Origin: Dendronephthya gigantea
Lineage: Eukaryota; Cnidaria; Anthozoa; Malacalcyonacea; Nephtheidae
Reading direction: 5' to 3'
NCBI RefSeq assembly: GCF_004324835.1
Contig: NW_021163412.1
Span: 1-64,000, forward strand
Length of the DNA stretch: 64,000 bases
The position numbers were made by a program, and so were the translations under genes. Within the stretch, counting starts at the first letter, position 1; each line of letters begins with the position of its first letter. This document shows, piece by piece, positions 22,921 to 34,972 of this stretch. The notes under the pieces are model-generated. The model did no database searches. It had not been told where the DNA came from and saw nothing but the letters and a program-made list of their open reading frames with translations.

Positions 22921-23599
22921 GCGCTATATTGTCGTAGTTGAAATGCGTAATTGTGTCTGTCGTATAGCTGATGCAGGGGTTAGGCTAGCGACTGCATGAT
23001 GAGTAGATGATAGGTGTCAAGGTAGCAATTGCCTAGAAGAAGTCGCTCCGTGTTCTAATGCAGGGGCTAGGTTCAGGGTCGGCTTCAGCGCAATCGCGTT
23101 TTCCGGGGTACCATTACGTTTAAAACATGATGATGCAAACAATGTGAAGGGTAGTTACTCTACTATAGATTTGCGAATATATATTGCGTAACCTTTCCCG
23201 TTTGTCTTGCTTTCTATTTTTCTTCTTTTCTAATAATCTAGTTTTGCCAGCGTTTTCCGAGCCTGATGGGGTGGGGCGGCCTCCTTAGTTCAGTCGGCTG
23301 GTGGCGTTTTTTATCACCCCACCTTTTCTGTGCTGTACTAAAATACGAACATTGTAACAATTAGCTATAATTTGTTACTTTTGGTTGAATTAAATTGGCA
23401 TGTGCCCTGGCACATTGCCATTATTTTATCCAAAAAGTGTCATTGTTTATTGCAGTTGCATGCCTTTAATTTGCCCAGAAAACAGAGCTCACCAGTCTCG
23501 GAAACCGCCAGCACTTCCTATAGGGTTCGTAGTTGAAACGGAAGCGATACAATTGCAAATTCTTTTACGATTGAGTATGGAATTAGCAACCATCAGGGG
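22921..23599. other. Stretch between fossil B recombinase region and the LINE, left
   Basis: About 680 bp, probably the 3' terminal region of fossil B followed by the LINE junction. AGGGGYTAGG occurs twice (near 22976 and 23064), possibly part of a terminal repeat. An open frame at 23400-23621 has no recognisable domain. Mirror at about 34973-35650. Confidence 0.35.
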
Positions 23600-25890
23600 T
23601 TATACACAAGATGAATTGTAAAAAATTCAGCCCTCGTAAAATTTATGCAAGAAATTACAAACACTATTCAAAGGATGCTTTTAGATCTGATCTTAGAGGC
23701 TTACCATGGGAAGATATTTTGTCTGGTGACCTTAATTCGGCATAGAATACTTTTAAAGATCTAATTAGCAGTATTGTGAATAAACACGCCCCGATGTTTG
23801 AAAGGAAAATAACTGGCAGAGATTGTCCTTGGTTAACCTCAGAAATAAGAAGTAAAATAAATCATCGGGATGATTTACTTCGAAAGGCTAGAAAGTCAAA
23901 AACCCAGAATGATTGGGATAATTACAAACATGCGCGAAATTTGACCACATCTGCTATACGAAAGTCGAAAGCCAACTATCTTTTTTTAAAGAAACTTCAA
24001 AGAGTCCAAAAGATTTCTAGTCTAGGATTAAACGGACTTATCCAGTAAAGGACAAAATTTCCGCTCCTAAATCTTTTCTTATAAATAATTCAATGACTAC
24101 TGATAAATTATTCATAGCAAATTCATTCTGTGAATATTTTGGATCAGTTGCAAAATCTCTTCAAGATTCAGTAATGAAGTTATGTTTCCCTACAAGGAAA
24201 ACCTATTCCTTTAATTTCCTCACAGATTTTGTTAATCCTTCAGGTTTGAGATTCCCTTTCCAAGAAGTGAATCAACAGCAAATTCTCCAAATTGTGAGGT
24301 CGCTTAAATCATCAAAAAGTTCTGGACTTGACGAGATTCCGCCAAGATTGATAATTGATGCAGCTGATGAGCTAATAGTCCCTTTAACTATGTTGATAAA
24401 TTCTAGCCTCCACTCAGGAACATTTCCGACGTGTGAGAAACAAACAAAAGTCTTACCCGTGTTGTGAGTAATGAAAAATCAAAGCTTGACAACTATCGCC
24501 CTATATCTGCTACAACTGTTTTCTCAAAGATCGTTGAAAAGGTTGTATATAATCAATTATGTGACTATCTTGAATCTAATAATCTGATGTCCAAACCAAT
24601 TTGGATTCAGACCTAATAGATCTACTAACCATGCAGTTATTCGACTGGTTGATGATATACGAATCAATATGGATAACGGCCTCCTTACAGGAGTGGTATT
24701 TATGGATTTTAGAAAGGTGTTTGACACGATACAACATGCTTGCCTGTTAGAAAAATTACCCTATTATGGAATCGAGTCTGTTAAACTAGAATGGATAAAA
24801 GATTATTTATTCAATCGTAGCCAAACAGTAATATTCGACAATGTTAAATCATCACCGCTATCTGTTACACATGGAGTCCCGCAAGGATCTGTCTTAGGTC
24901 CTTTACTTTTTAATATTTTAATTAATGACATTTCTCAAGTTGTGGACAAGGCTGAAATCATTCTATATGCTGACGATACTGCCATATATTATGCACATAA
25001 AGATCCGAAGAAGATTCAAGAAATACTTGAAAATCAGTGCAATATTATATATGAATGGCTTGGGGATAACAATCTTTACCTAAATCTAAATAAAGGGAAA
25101 ACAGAATTCGTACTCTTTGGAACTTCCCAACGGTTGTCGAAGGCAGAAAAGTTTGAAATTTCAATAAACGAAGCTGTTGTTAATGAATCATGCCAGTATA
25201 CTTACTTAGGTGTCACTCTTGAGTCTTGACCATCATTTCAATTTGCATGAACATTTAACTACAGTGTTCAAGAAAGCTACATCGCGTTTGAGGCTCCTGC
25301 AGAGAATTAGAGTCAATTTAACTCCATACGTAGCCTTCTGTATTTACAATGTTATGATAAAATCACAAATGACGCATTGTAGTATTATACTACTAGGACT
25401 ATCCCGTCACTGGGTTGAGAAGTTAGAACGCGTTCATGAGAAGGCAAATATTCTTTGCGGGGGTCAAAAAGCCGAAGAATGGACGGCCATTGCTGACACT
25501 ATTAAAAGAAATGCTATGATAGTTTTTAAGTCCTTATATTACACCAAACCAGAACTTTTTAATGACTTTTTTTCTAGATTAACCCATAGTTACTGATACA
25601 ACTCGTGGGAACTGCTCGCTGTTGAGTCTACCTCGTATGAGAACCGAAGTTGGGCGTAAAAGTTTTAAATATCAAGGAGCACTTATTTTCAACAGTTTAC
25701 CAGCTGAGATTAGAAATGAAACATCATTTATAAGATTTAAGAATAGCTTAGAAAATCGTATTTTTTAAGTCTATTTTCAGACTGTATATAGTTAAGTTTG
25801 AACAAATAGCTTTTATCATTTTGATTACTGTTATATATTTAACTTATATATTTAGCATGATATTTGTATCATAATTGTTATCTATACTTT
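23600..25890 (+). mobile_element. 5'-truncated LINE (CR1/Jockey-like), left copy
   Basis: The visible part begins in the linker between endonuclease and reverse transcriptase (RNYKHYSKDAFRSDLRGL, then CPWLTSEIRSKINHRDDLL). The reverse transcriptase follows, with SGLDEIPPRLI, VFMDFRKVFDT, HGVPQGSVLGPLLFNIL and the catalytic YADDTAIYYA (about 24960-24990). The C-terminal tail has FNSLPAEIRNETSF (about 25700). The frame changes several times, with a stop near 23743 and shifts around 24050, 24465 and 25229, so this is a decayed copy. The endonuclease domain is absent. Motifs fit the CR1/L2/Jockey group; the exact clade is not resolved. Confidence 0.85.
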
Positions 25891-28800
25891 TTATCTATAT
25901 ATTCTCAAACTTAACAGGTCCTTGATTGATACCAGTATATAACATAATACTGAACAAGTATAACCTGTATAAAGATTGATATAATATAATAATAATAAGC
26001 CGGCTGTGAAACTCCTTTACTCTCCAAGGCTGACCGGATAATCGACATGCCATTAGTTGAAGCTTTCTTTCCAGTGAGTGACGCTTGTCTGGATCGATTG
26101 GCAGGTAAATTGTTCTCTCTCTTTGTGGAGCATTACAGGTTGCTCTATGAGCATCCTCGCTAACTGTGAATACCAAGGTTGTTATCGCTTCCACTTTCCC
26201 GTAAAATTTTTGTAGAACTGGTGCTATGAGACTAAAAGGAGGGAAAGCGTAGATGAGAGAATAATTCAATTCAGTGTGAATGCAATCAATAGCAATAGCC
26301 TTAGGGTCAGGCCACCATGAGACACATGCAAGGTTTGATAATTTAATCTGGAGGCAAACATGTCAATGTCAGGTTCCCCCATAGTTTGACAATATCCGAG
26401 TAGATGGCTTCATTTAGTTTCCACATAGTCATGGTGGCATCAAAATAACCCCTAGCAAGCTTCAGTGCTGATGATTTATCAATCTCTAATTGCCTATAAT
26501 AAAGTTCCCCAAACTACCCCCGGGAAGCACGACACCATGTGGCCTATCAGCTTGGCCACTAGTCGAATGGGCAATGATGAATGACTGAGTACCGACTCAG
26601 CAACTTCTCTAAGTTTGTTGATTTTATCATTGGTAAGAGACAAAGTCATATCTATTGAATTGAGTATAAAACTTAGATGTTGTATAGTCTGCGTAGGGAT
26701 GGTAACAGACTTGTCCTCATGAGGGTAAAGCCCTAAATCACTCAGGAGATTATACGTGTCTACAATGTTAGCTTTGCACTCCTCATAAGAGTACCCCACT
26801 AACCACGAGTCATCCAGGTAGGTGCTGGATAGATGCCCTTTCTCTCTAAGATAGGCAAAAACAGGTTTCATGACCTTGGTAAATAACCGTGGTGCACAAG
26901 CTAAACCCTGAGCAATGCACGTGAAATGGTAAAGTTTGCCCCTAGCAAATTTCAGATGTACCGGGATGGAGTAATATGCATCATGGAGGTCAATAGACCC
27001 CATATAACAGTTATGCCTTCATAAGTTGAGTGCATGTATGGATGGAATCCATTTTGAAGTGATTATAGTTAACCCATTTATTCAATCTTTTAGGTTAAGG
27101 ATCATGCGAAAAGTCCCGTCTTTCTTCTGTTAAGAAAAACAGGTGAGATAAACTGATTTGGTTCATGAGAGGATTCTACAATGATGCCTTTTCTGAGAAA
27201 TTTCTCTATTTGTAGAGAAATATTGGTGTCCTCAAACGAAGAACACCTCGGTCCAGATGGAACTTTTAACTGAACTGGTTGAATAAAAAAGTCAATCTTA
27301 TAACCAGTTATAGCTGTAAGATAGTACTATCAGAAGTTAGTCTATGCCAGGCATCTATGTAATTCTTAACATTGCCTGCCATGAAGGTGCTGTATTCAAC
27401 AGAATCACTTTCATCATAACAAGGGAATGCTATATCCCTATCATAGGCACTACTTACGCTGGAGGAAGTAGTATCTACTTCTGTTTTCCTTTCTTGTTCC
27501 CCATTGACTGACTGTTGTATCTTTGTTTGGAAGCTGCAGTCTTGTCTGTAAACCGAGGGCGGTCCCATTGCTGCCAATGGTTCCTCCCCGGCGTTGGGAT
27601 AAAAAATGCCCACATGGTACAGTTTTTTCCCTGTCAAACCCTTTTGCTGTGGTTGAATTTTGAGTTGTTTGGAGGCCTTGTTGCTCTCCTTAACAGTTTT
27701 GAGGCGTTCAATTTAGTCTTCCCCAAAAAGTTCACCCTCGACAGGGTGCTTATTGTTGGCAGAGAGTTTTATAGTCTCTCAAGGTCAGCCTTGAACAGGT
27801 CCGACGGCACATATTCAATGTATGGTTGGCTCCTGCCATAAGCACCATCGCGTTTGATAATCCCTCCCTGCATAGTGTGGCTTTGTCAGGCATGTCAGAC
27901 GAGCCCTCAATTGCTTCACCTACAGCACCTGCAAGTGTTGCCACAGGGGTTGGCTTTTATCAACATCTCTTGCATTTTTTGCAAGCGAGCATCCATGGCT
28001 CTGGTTGATTTTTGGCTAATGTCCCAGATTTCCTGGTTGACTTTCGTTACTTTTAACAATTTCCAATTTTCTGGTCGGTGAATTTTTTCCTTTCTAGAGG
28101 TGGCAGTCGTTTCATTTAAGCCATGAGCAAGAATGCTGTTTAGTCGACTCGATTTTCTCTGGCAATGCAGCTCCAGTTTGTTCGTTTTCCGTAACTTCGA
28201 GTATAAGGGAATCCACGATACCCCCCTCGGTCTCTGAACTGTGAAGTTTTTTGTTTTTTCGCGGCTGGCGCGGTAATAGACAGATCGTCAGTGTGACTGC
28301 TGTTTTCACCATGGAATCGCTTCTCAACAGGTCAACTTCGGCTCCAGAAAGCTCTTGGTCGTAAGCCGCTTTCAGTTCGCGAACGATGGGGACCACCCTG
28401 CAACGTCGCGGACAATAGACGTTAATTTGTCTATCTTCGCATTAATTCTGCTTTCGAGATCGTCACTAAGGTTTGACCTTTTTCCGAAGCGTCCAACTCT
28501 GCACTGCGAGGTCGTTTCTCGCTCGCTTTCTTCCCTCGACCACTGGTCTCGATCGAAGTTTTTTTCTTTTCCATTTGTACCTGGCTTCGGCATCGCCGAA
28601 CCAGAAAATTCATTACTGGACGAGCACTAGTTCGAAATCATTTTGGTTTCGAGCTCGTCCATGATTTTCACCGCGGGATATTTCCTCTATCCAGAAAATA
28701 TTTCGCAAACAACCTAGTCAGGAGTAATTCACAATTACCTTAAATTGCTGGATTGGTATCGATTGAAGCTCGATGTGTCCGGAAAAGGAAGATATTTGAA

Positions 28801-29191
28801 GAAAAATTTTGTTCGAAACGATCAAAAAACCAAAAAGCTGTCCAGCGAAGCGTGTTAAAAATGATCAGCGCAGCGCATGCGTGCTCTCTCATGGAATCTC
28901 TGCGGTGGTAAGACTGATAGAATTATTATGTAATCATAGAGTATACTTGAACAGTACCCTAAGAACGAATATAGATGTTTTTGAGACGGGAGTATCGATT
29001 CGGCGCCAGAATAAATTGATTCGCGCGCTATTTCAATTGTTTATATAACTAGAACTGCATCTCGTGTATAGACATCACACTTAAAATATTTCTAAAATTA
29101 TGCGTTTAAACATATGACATATTATGATAACCGCTTAACCTTGAAAGCTTTTCACCTATTAATGTCAGGATATATTTGGTATCCATTTTGT
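25891..29191 (-). mobile_element. Fossil C: DIRS-type retrotransposon, left copy
   Basis: Read on the minus strand from the centre outward: an untranslated leader, a gag-like region rich in Lys/Arg/Ser (about 27750-28640), a reverse transcriptase region with DLHDAYYSIPVH and TYLDDSWLVGY (about 26494-27300), and a distal module with DMFASR and DAFTLNW (about 26210-26390). No recombinase was seen, and the 3' side ends at the LINE, so the element seems 3'-truncated. It is broken, with several interruptions, more than in the right copy. Confidence 0.7.
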
Positions 29192-29195
29192 TTAA

Positions 29196-29346
29196 GCCCG
29201 TTTTCCACTAGGCGAATTTATTCGCGCGAACAGATAAAGTAGCCATTCTACTTTTTCGCAGCGAATTTCTTCGCAAACCAATCAAATCACCGGATTTCAG
29301 ATATCGCTTTGCGTCGCACGAAAAATTCGCCTAATGGAAAACGGGC
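29196..29346. mobile_element. 151-bp TTAA-flanked hairpin MITE at the centre of symmetry
   Basis: The ends are GCCCGTTTTCCACTAGGCG and its near-perfect inverse, with one mismatch (CCACTAGG against CCTAATGG). TTAA lies on both sides (29192-29195 and 29347-29350), as with piggyBac-type target sites. TTAA is itself symmetric and sits inside the mirrored arms, so it is weak evidence for a target duplication. No coding capacity. The element's own terminal repeats form the innermost bases of the palindrome arms. Confidence 0.65.
29220..29322. other. Central spacer of the palindrome
   Basis: These 103 bp separate the two arms and are not mirrored. They form the interior of the 151-bp hairpin element at 29196-29346. 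The spacer contains several TTCGC/GCGAA motifs and no coding sequence. Confidence 0.9.
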
Positions 29347-29350
29347 TTAA

Positions 29351-32300
29351 ACAAAATGGATACCAAATATATCCTGACATTAATAGGTGAAAAGCTTTCA
29401 AGGTTAAGCGGTTATCATAATATGTCATATGTTTAAACGCATAATTTTAGAAATATTTTAAGTGTGATGTCTATACACGAGATGCAGTTCTAGTTATATA
29501 AACAATTGAAATAGCGCGCGAATCAATTTATTCTGGCGCCGAATCGATACTCCCGTCTCAAAAACATCTATATTCGTTCTTAGGGTACTGTTCAAGTATA
29601 CTCTATGATTACATAATAATTCTATCAGTCTTACCACCGCAGAGATTCCATGAGAGAGCACGCATGCGCTGCGCTGATCATTTTTAACACGCTTCGCTGG
29701 ACAGCTTTTTGGTTTTTTGATCGTTTCGAACAAAATTTTTCTTCAAATATCTTCCTTTTCCGGACACATCGAGCTTCAATCGATACCAATCCAGCAATTT
29801 AAGGTAATTGTGAATTACTCCTGACTAGGTTGTTTGCGAAATATTTTCTGGATAGAGGAAATATCCCGCGGTGAAAATCATGGACGAGCTCGAAACCAAA
29901 AATGATTTCGAACTAGTGCTCGTCCAGTAATGAATTTTCTGGTTCGGCGATGCCGAAGCCAGGTACAAATGGAAAAGAAAAAAACTTCGATCGAGACCAG
30001 TGGTCGAGGGAAGAAAGCGAGCGAGAAACGACCTCGCAGTGCAGAGTTGGACGCTTCGGAAAAAGGTCAAACCTTAGTGGACGATCTCGAAAGCAGAATT
30101 AATGCGAAGATAGACAAATTAACGTCTATTGTCCGCGACGTTGCAGGGGTGGTCCCCATCGTTCGCGAACTGAAAGCGGCTTACGACCAAGAGCTTTCTG
30201 GAGCCGAAGTTGACCTGTTGAGAAGCGATTCCAATGGTGAAAACAGCAGTCACACTGACGATCTGTCTATTACCGCGCCAGCCGCGAAAAAACAAAAAAC
30301 TTCACAGTTCAGAGACCGAGGGGGGTATCGTGGATTCCCTTATACTCGAAGTTACGGAAAACGAACAAACTGGAGCTGCATTGCCAGAGAAAATCGAGTC
30401 GATACTAAACAGCATTCTTGCTCATGGCTTAAATGAAACGACTGCCACCTCTAGAAAGGAAAAAATTCACCGACCAGAAAATTGGAAATTGTTAAAAGTA
30501 ACGAAAGTCAACCAGGAAATCTGGGACATTAGCCAAAAATCAACCAGAGCCATGGATGCTCGCTTGCAAAAAATGCAAGAGATGTTGATAAAAGCCCAAC
30601 CCCTGTGGCAACACTTGCAGGTGCTGTAGGTGAAGCAATTGAGGGCTCGTCTGACATGCCTGACAAAGCCACACTATGCATGGGAGGGATTATCAAACGC
30701 GATGGTGCTTATGGCAGGAGCCAACCATGCATTGAATATGTGCCGTCGGGACCTGTTCAAGGCTGACCTTGAGAACGACTATAAAACTCTCTCCAACAAT
30801 AAGCACCCTGTCGAGGGTGAACTTTTTGGGGAAGACTAAATTGAACGCCTCAAAACTGTTAAGGAGAGCAACAAGGCCTCCAAACAACTCAAACATTCAA
30901 CCACAGCAAAAGGGTTTGACAGGGAAAAAACTGTACCATGTGGGCATTTTTTATCCTTACGCTGGGGGAGGAACCATTGGCAGCAATGGGAGCGCCCTCG
31001 GTTTACAGACAAGACTGCAGCTTCCAAACAAAGATACAACAGTCAGTCAATGGGGAGCAAGAAAGGAAAACAGAAGTAGATACTACTTCCTCCAGCGTAA
31101 GTAGTGCCTATGATAGGGATATAAGCATTCCCTTGTTATATGATGAAAGTGATTCTGTTGAATACAGCACCTTCATGGCAGGCAATGTTAAGAATTACAT
31201 AGATGCCTGGCATAGACTAACTTCTGATAGTACTATCTTAACAGCTATAACTGGTTATAAGATTGACTTTTTTATTCAACCAGTTCAGTTAAAAGTACCA
31301 TCTGGACCGAGGTGTTCTTCGGTTGAGGACACCAATATTTCTCTACAAATAGAGAAATTTCTCAGAAAAGGCATCATTGTAGAATCCTCTCATGAACCAA
31401 ATCAGTTTATCTCACCTGTTTTTCTTAAACAGAAGAAAGACGGGACTTTTCGCATGATCCTTAACCTAAAAGATTTGAATAAATGGGTTAACTATAATCA
31501 CTTCAAAATGGATTCCATCCATACATGCACTCAACTTATGAAGCATAACTGTTATATGGGGTCTATTGACCTCCATGATGCATATTACTCCATCCCGGTA
31601 CATCTGAAATTTGCTAGGGGCGGCAAACTTTACCAATTCACGTGCATTGCTCAGGGTTTAGCTTGTGCACCACGGTTATTTACCAAGGTCATGAAACCTG
31701 TTTTTGCCTATCTTAGAGAGAAAGGGCATCTATCCAGCACCTACCTGGATGACTCGTGGTTAGTGGGGTACTCTTATGAGGAGTGCAAATCTAACATTGT
31801 AGACACGTATAATCTCCTGAGTGATTTAGGGCTTTACCCTCATGAGGACAAGTCTGTTACCATCCCTACGCAGACTATACAACATCTAAGTTTTATACTC
31901 AATTCAATAGATATGACTTTGTCTCTTACCAATGATAAAATTAACAAACTTAGAGAAGTTGCTGAGTCGGTACTCAGTCATTCATCATTGCCCATTCGAC
32001 TAGTGGCCAAGCTGATAGGCCACATGGTGTCGTGCTTCCCGGGGGTAGAGTTTGGGGAACTTTATTATAGGCAATTAGAGATTGATAAATCATCAGCACT
32101 GAAGCTTGCTAGGGGTTATTTTGATGCCACCATGACTATGTGGAAACTAAATGAAGCCATCTACTCGGATATTGTCAAACTATGGGGGGAACCTGACATT
32201 GACATGTTTGCCTCCAGATTAAATTATCAAACCTTGCCATGTGTCTCATGGTGGCCTGACCCTAAGGCTATTGCTATTGATGCATTCACACTGAATTGGA

Positions 32301-32681
32301 ATTATTCTCTCATCTACGCTTTCCCTCCTTTTAGTCTCATAGCACCAGTTCTACAAAAAATTTTACGGGAGAAAGTGGAAGCGATAACAACCTTGGTATT
32401 CACAGTTAGCGAGGATGCTCATAGAGCAACCTGTAATGCTCCCACAAAGAGAGAGAACAATTTACCTGCCAATCGATCCAGACAAGCGTCACTCACTGGA
32501 AAGAAAGCTTCAACTAATGGCATGTCGATTATCCGGTCAGCCTTGGAGAGTAAAGGAGTTTCACAGCCGGCTTATTATTATTATTATTATATTCAATCTT
32601 TATACAGGTTATACTTGTTCAGTATTATGTTATATACTGGTATCAATCAAGGACCTGTTAAGTTTGAGAATATATAGATAA
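29351..32681 (+). mobile_element. Fossil C: DIRS-type retrotransposon, right copy
   Basis: Mirror copy. The gag-like region lies at about 29930-30840. A long open region at 30938-32677 holds the reverse transcriptase (DLHDAYYSIPVH, TYLDDSWLVGY) and the DMFASR/DAFTLNW module, then runs into a TTA-rich microsatellite near 32571. The copy still has a few breaks and no recombinase, so it is a fossil. Both copies have their 5' ends against the centre of the palindrome. Confidence 0.7.
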
Positions 32682-34972
32682 AAAGTATAGATAACAATTA
32701 TGATACAAATATCATGCTAAATATATAAGTTAAATATATAACAGTAATCAAAATGATAAAAGCTATTTGTTCAAACTTAACTATATACAGTCTGAAAATA
32801 GACTTAAAAAATACGATTTTCTAAGCTATTCTTAAATCTTATAAATGATGTTTCATTTCTAATCTCAGCTGGTAAACTGTTGAAAATAAGTGCTCCTTGA
32901 TATTTAAAACTTTTACGCCCAACTTCGGTTCTCATACGAGGTAGACTCAACAGCGAGCAGTTCCCACGAGTTGTATCAGTAACTATGGGTTAATCTAGAA
33001 AAAAAGTCATTAAAAAGTTCTGGTTTGGTGTAATATAAGGACTTAAAAACTATCATAGCATTTCTTTTAATAGTGTCAGCAATGGCCGTCCATTCTTCGG
33101 CTTTTTGACCCCCGCAAAGAATATTTGCCTTCTCATGAACGCGTTCTAACTTCTCAACCCAGTGACGGGATAGTCCTAGTAGTATAATACTACAATGCGT
33201 CATTTGTGATTTTATCATAACATTGTAAATACAGAAGGCTACGTATGGAGTTAAATTGACTCTAATTCTCTGCAGGAGCCTCAAACGCGATGTAGCTTTC
33301 TTGAACACTGTAGTTAAATGTTCATGCAAATTGAAATGATGGTCAAGACTCAAGAGTGACACCTAAGTAAGTATACTGGCATGATTCATTAACAACAGCT
33401 TCGTTTATTGAAATTTCAAACTTTTCTGCCTTCGACAACCGTTGGGAAGTTCCAAAGAGTACGAATTCTGTTTTCCCTTTATTTAGATTTAGGTAAAGAT
33501 TGTTATCCCCAAGCCATTCATATATAATATTGCACTGATTTTCAAGTATTTCTTGAATCTTCTTCGGATCTTTATGTGCATAATATATGGCAGTATCGTC
33601 AGCATATAGAATGATTTCAGCCTTGTCCACAACTTGAGAAATGTCATTAATTAAAATATTAAAAAGTAAAGGACCTAAGACAGATCCTTGCGGGACTCCA
33701 TGTGTAACAGATAGCGGTGATGATTTAACATTGTCGAATATTACTGTTTGGCTACGATTGAATAAATAATCTTTTATCCATTCTAGTTTAACAGACTCGA
33801 TTCCATAATAGGGTAATTTTTCTAACAGGCAAGCATGTTGTATCGTGTCAAACACCTTTCTAAAATCCATAAATACCACTCCTGTAAGGAGGCCGTTATC
33901 CATATTGATTCGTATATCATCAACCAGTCGAATAACTGCATGGTTAGTAGATCTATTAGGTCTGAATCCAAATTGGTTTGGACATCAGATTATTAGATTC
34001 AAGATAGTCACATAATTGATTATATACAACCTTTTCAACGATCTTTGAGAAAACAGTTGTAGCAGATATAGGGCGATAGTTGTCAAGCTTTGATTTTTCA
34101 TTACTCACAACACGGGTAAGACTTTTGTTTGTTTCTCACACGTCGGAAATGTTCCTGAGTGGAGGCTAGAATTTATCAACATAGTTAAAGGGACTATTAG
34201 CTCATCAGCTGCATCAATTATCAATCTTGGCGGAATCTCGTCAAGTCCAGAACTTTTTGATGATTTAAGCGACCTCACAATTTGGAGAATTTGCTGTTGA
34301 TTCACTTCTTGGAAAGGGAATCTCAAACCTGAAGGATTAACAAAATCTGTGAGGAAATTAAAGGAATAGGTTTTCCTTGTAGGGAAACATAACTTCATTA
34401 CTGAATCTTGAAGAGATTTTGCAACTGATCCAAAATATTCACAGAATGAATTTGCTATGAATAATTTATCAGTAGTCATTGAATTATTTATAAGAAAAGA
34501 TTTAGGAGCGGAAATTTTGTCCTTTACTGGATAAGTCCGTTTAATCCTAGACTAGAAATCTTTTGGACTCTTTGAAGTTTCTTTAAAAAAAGATAGTTGG
34601 CTTTCGACTTTCGTATAGCAGATGTGGTCAAATTTCGCGCATGTTTGTAATTATCCCAATCATTCTGGGTTTTTGACTTTCTAGCCTTTCGAAGTAAATC
34701 ATCCCGATGATTTATTTTACTTCTTATTTCTGAGGTTAACCAAGGACAATCTCTGCCAGTTATTTTCCTTTCAAACATCGGGGCGTGTTTATTCACAATA
34801 CTGCTAATTAGATCTTTAAAAGTATTCTATGCCGAATTAAGGTCACCAGACAAAATATCTTCCCATGGTAAGCCTCTAAGATCAGATCTAAAAGCATCCT
34901 TTGAGTGTTTGTAATTTCTTGCATAAATTTTACGAGGGCTGAATTTTTTACAATTCATCTTGTGTATAACCC
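32682..34972 (-). mobile_element. 5'-truncated LINE (CR1/Jockey-like), right copy
   Basis: Mirror of the left copy with the same frame changes. Translated segments read the same in both arms wherever I compared them, indicating little divergence since duplication. The reverse transcriptase with YADDTAIYYA lies at about 33343-34480. Confidence 0.85.

Larger units (their letters stand above)
16881..23395 (+). mobile_element. Fossil B: tyrosine-recombinase retrotransposon (Ngaro/DIRS-like) with SGNH-hydrolase region, left copy
   Basis: Parts in order: an SGNH-hydrolase region (17032-17583); a (CCCCGT)n array; three 190-bp tandem repeats; a leader (18881-19319); a gag-like region with a Cys/His cluster (19320-20421); reverse transcriptase with an LDDYLIGG box (about 20430-21300); RNase H with YTDAAAGFGFG and YTDNAALVE (about 21530-21890); and a tyrosine recombinase region (about 21968-22900) with FFAFLRVGEIT, GHSFRIGAATF and MGRWRSDAF. 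It is broken, with several interruptions. Both ends are approximate, and whether the hydrolase segment belongs to the same insertion is an inference. The order recalls Ngaro elements, some of which carry such a hydrolase. Present in both arms. Confidence 0.65.
1..29219. repeat. Left arm of giant inverted repeat
   Basis: This arm is the reverse complement of 29323-56220. Matched landmarks give constant coordinate sums over long stretches: 56221 from the edge to about 3 kb, 56224 near 8.3 kb, 56492 near 10.5 kb, 57740 between 12 and 14.9 kb, 58491 near 16 kb, 58569 between 19 and 23 kb, and 58542 at the centre. Each jump corresponds to a length difference between arms. Bases 1-60 match 56161-56220 without a mismatch. 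The outer end of this arm is not in the window. The arrangement may be a real palindrome or two haplotypes joined head to head during assembly; sequence alone cannot separate these. Confidence 0.97.

Noticed and set aside
28809-29048. A 79-codon frame repeated identically at 29494-29733
   Set aside because: It lies antisense in the fossil C leader, has no domain, and its duplication is explained by the palindrome.
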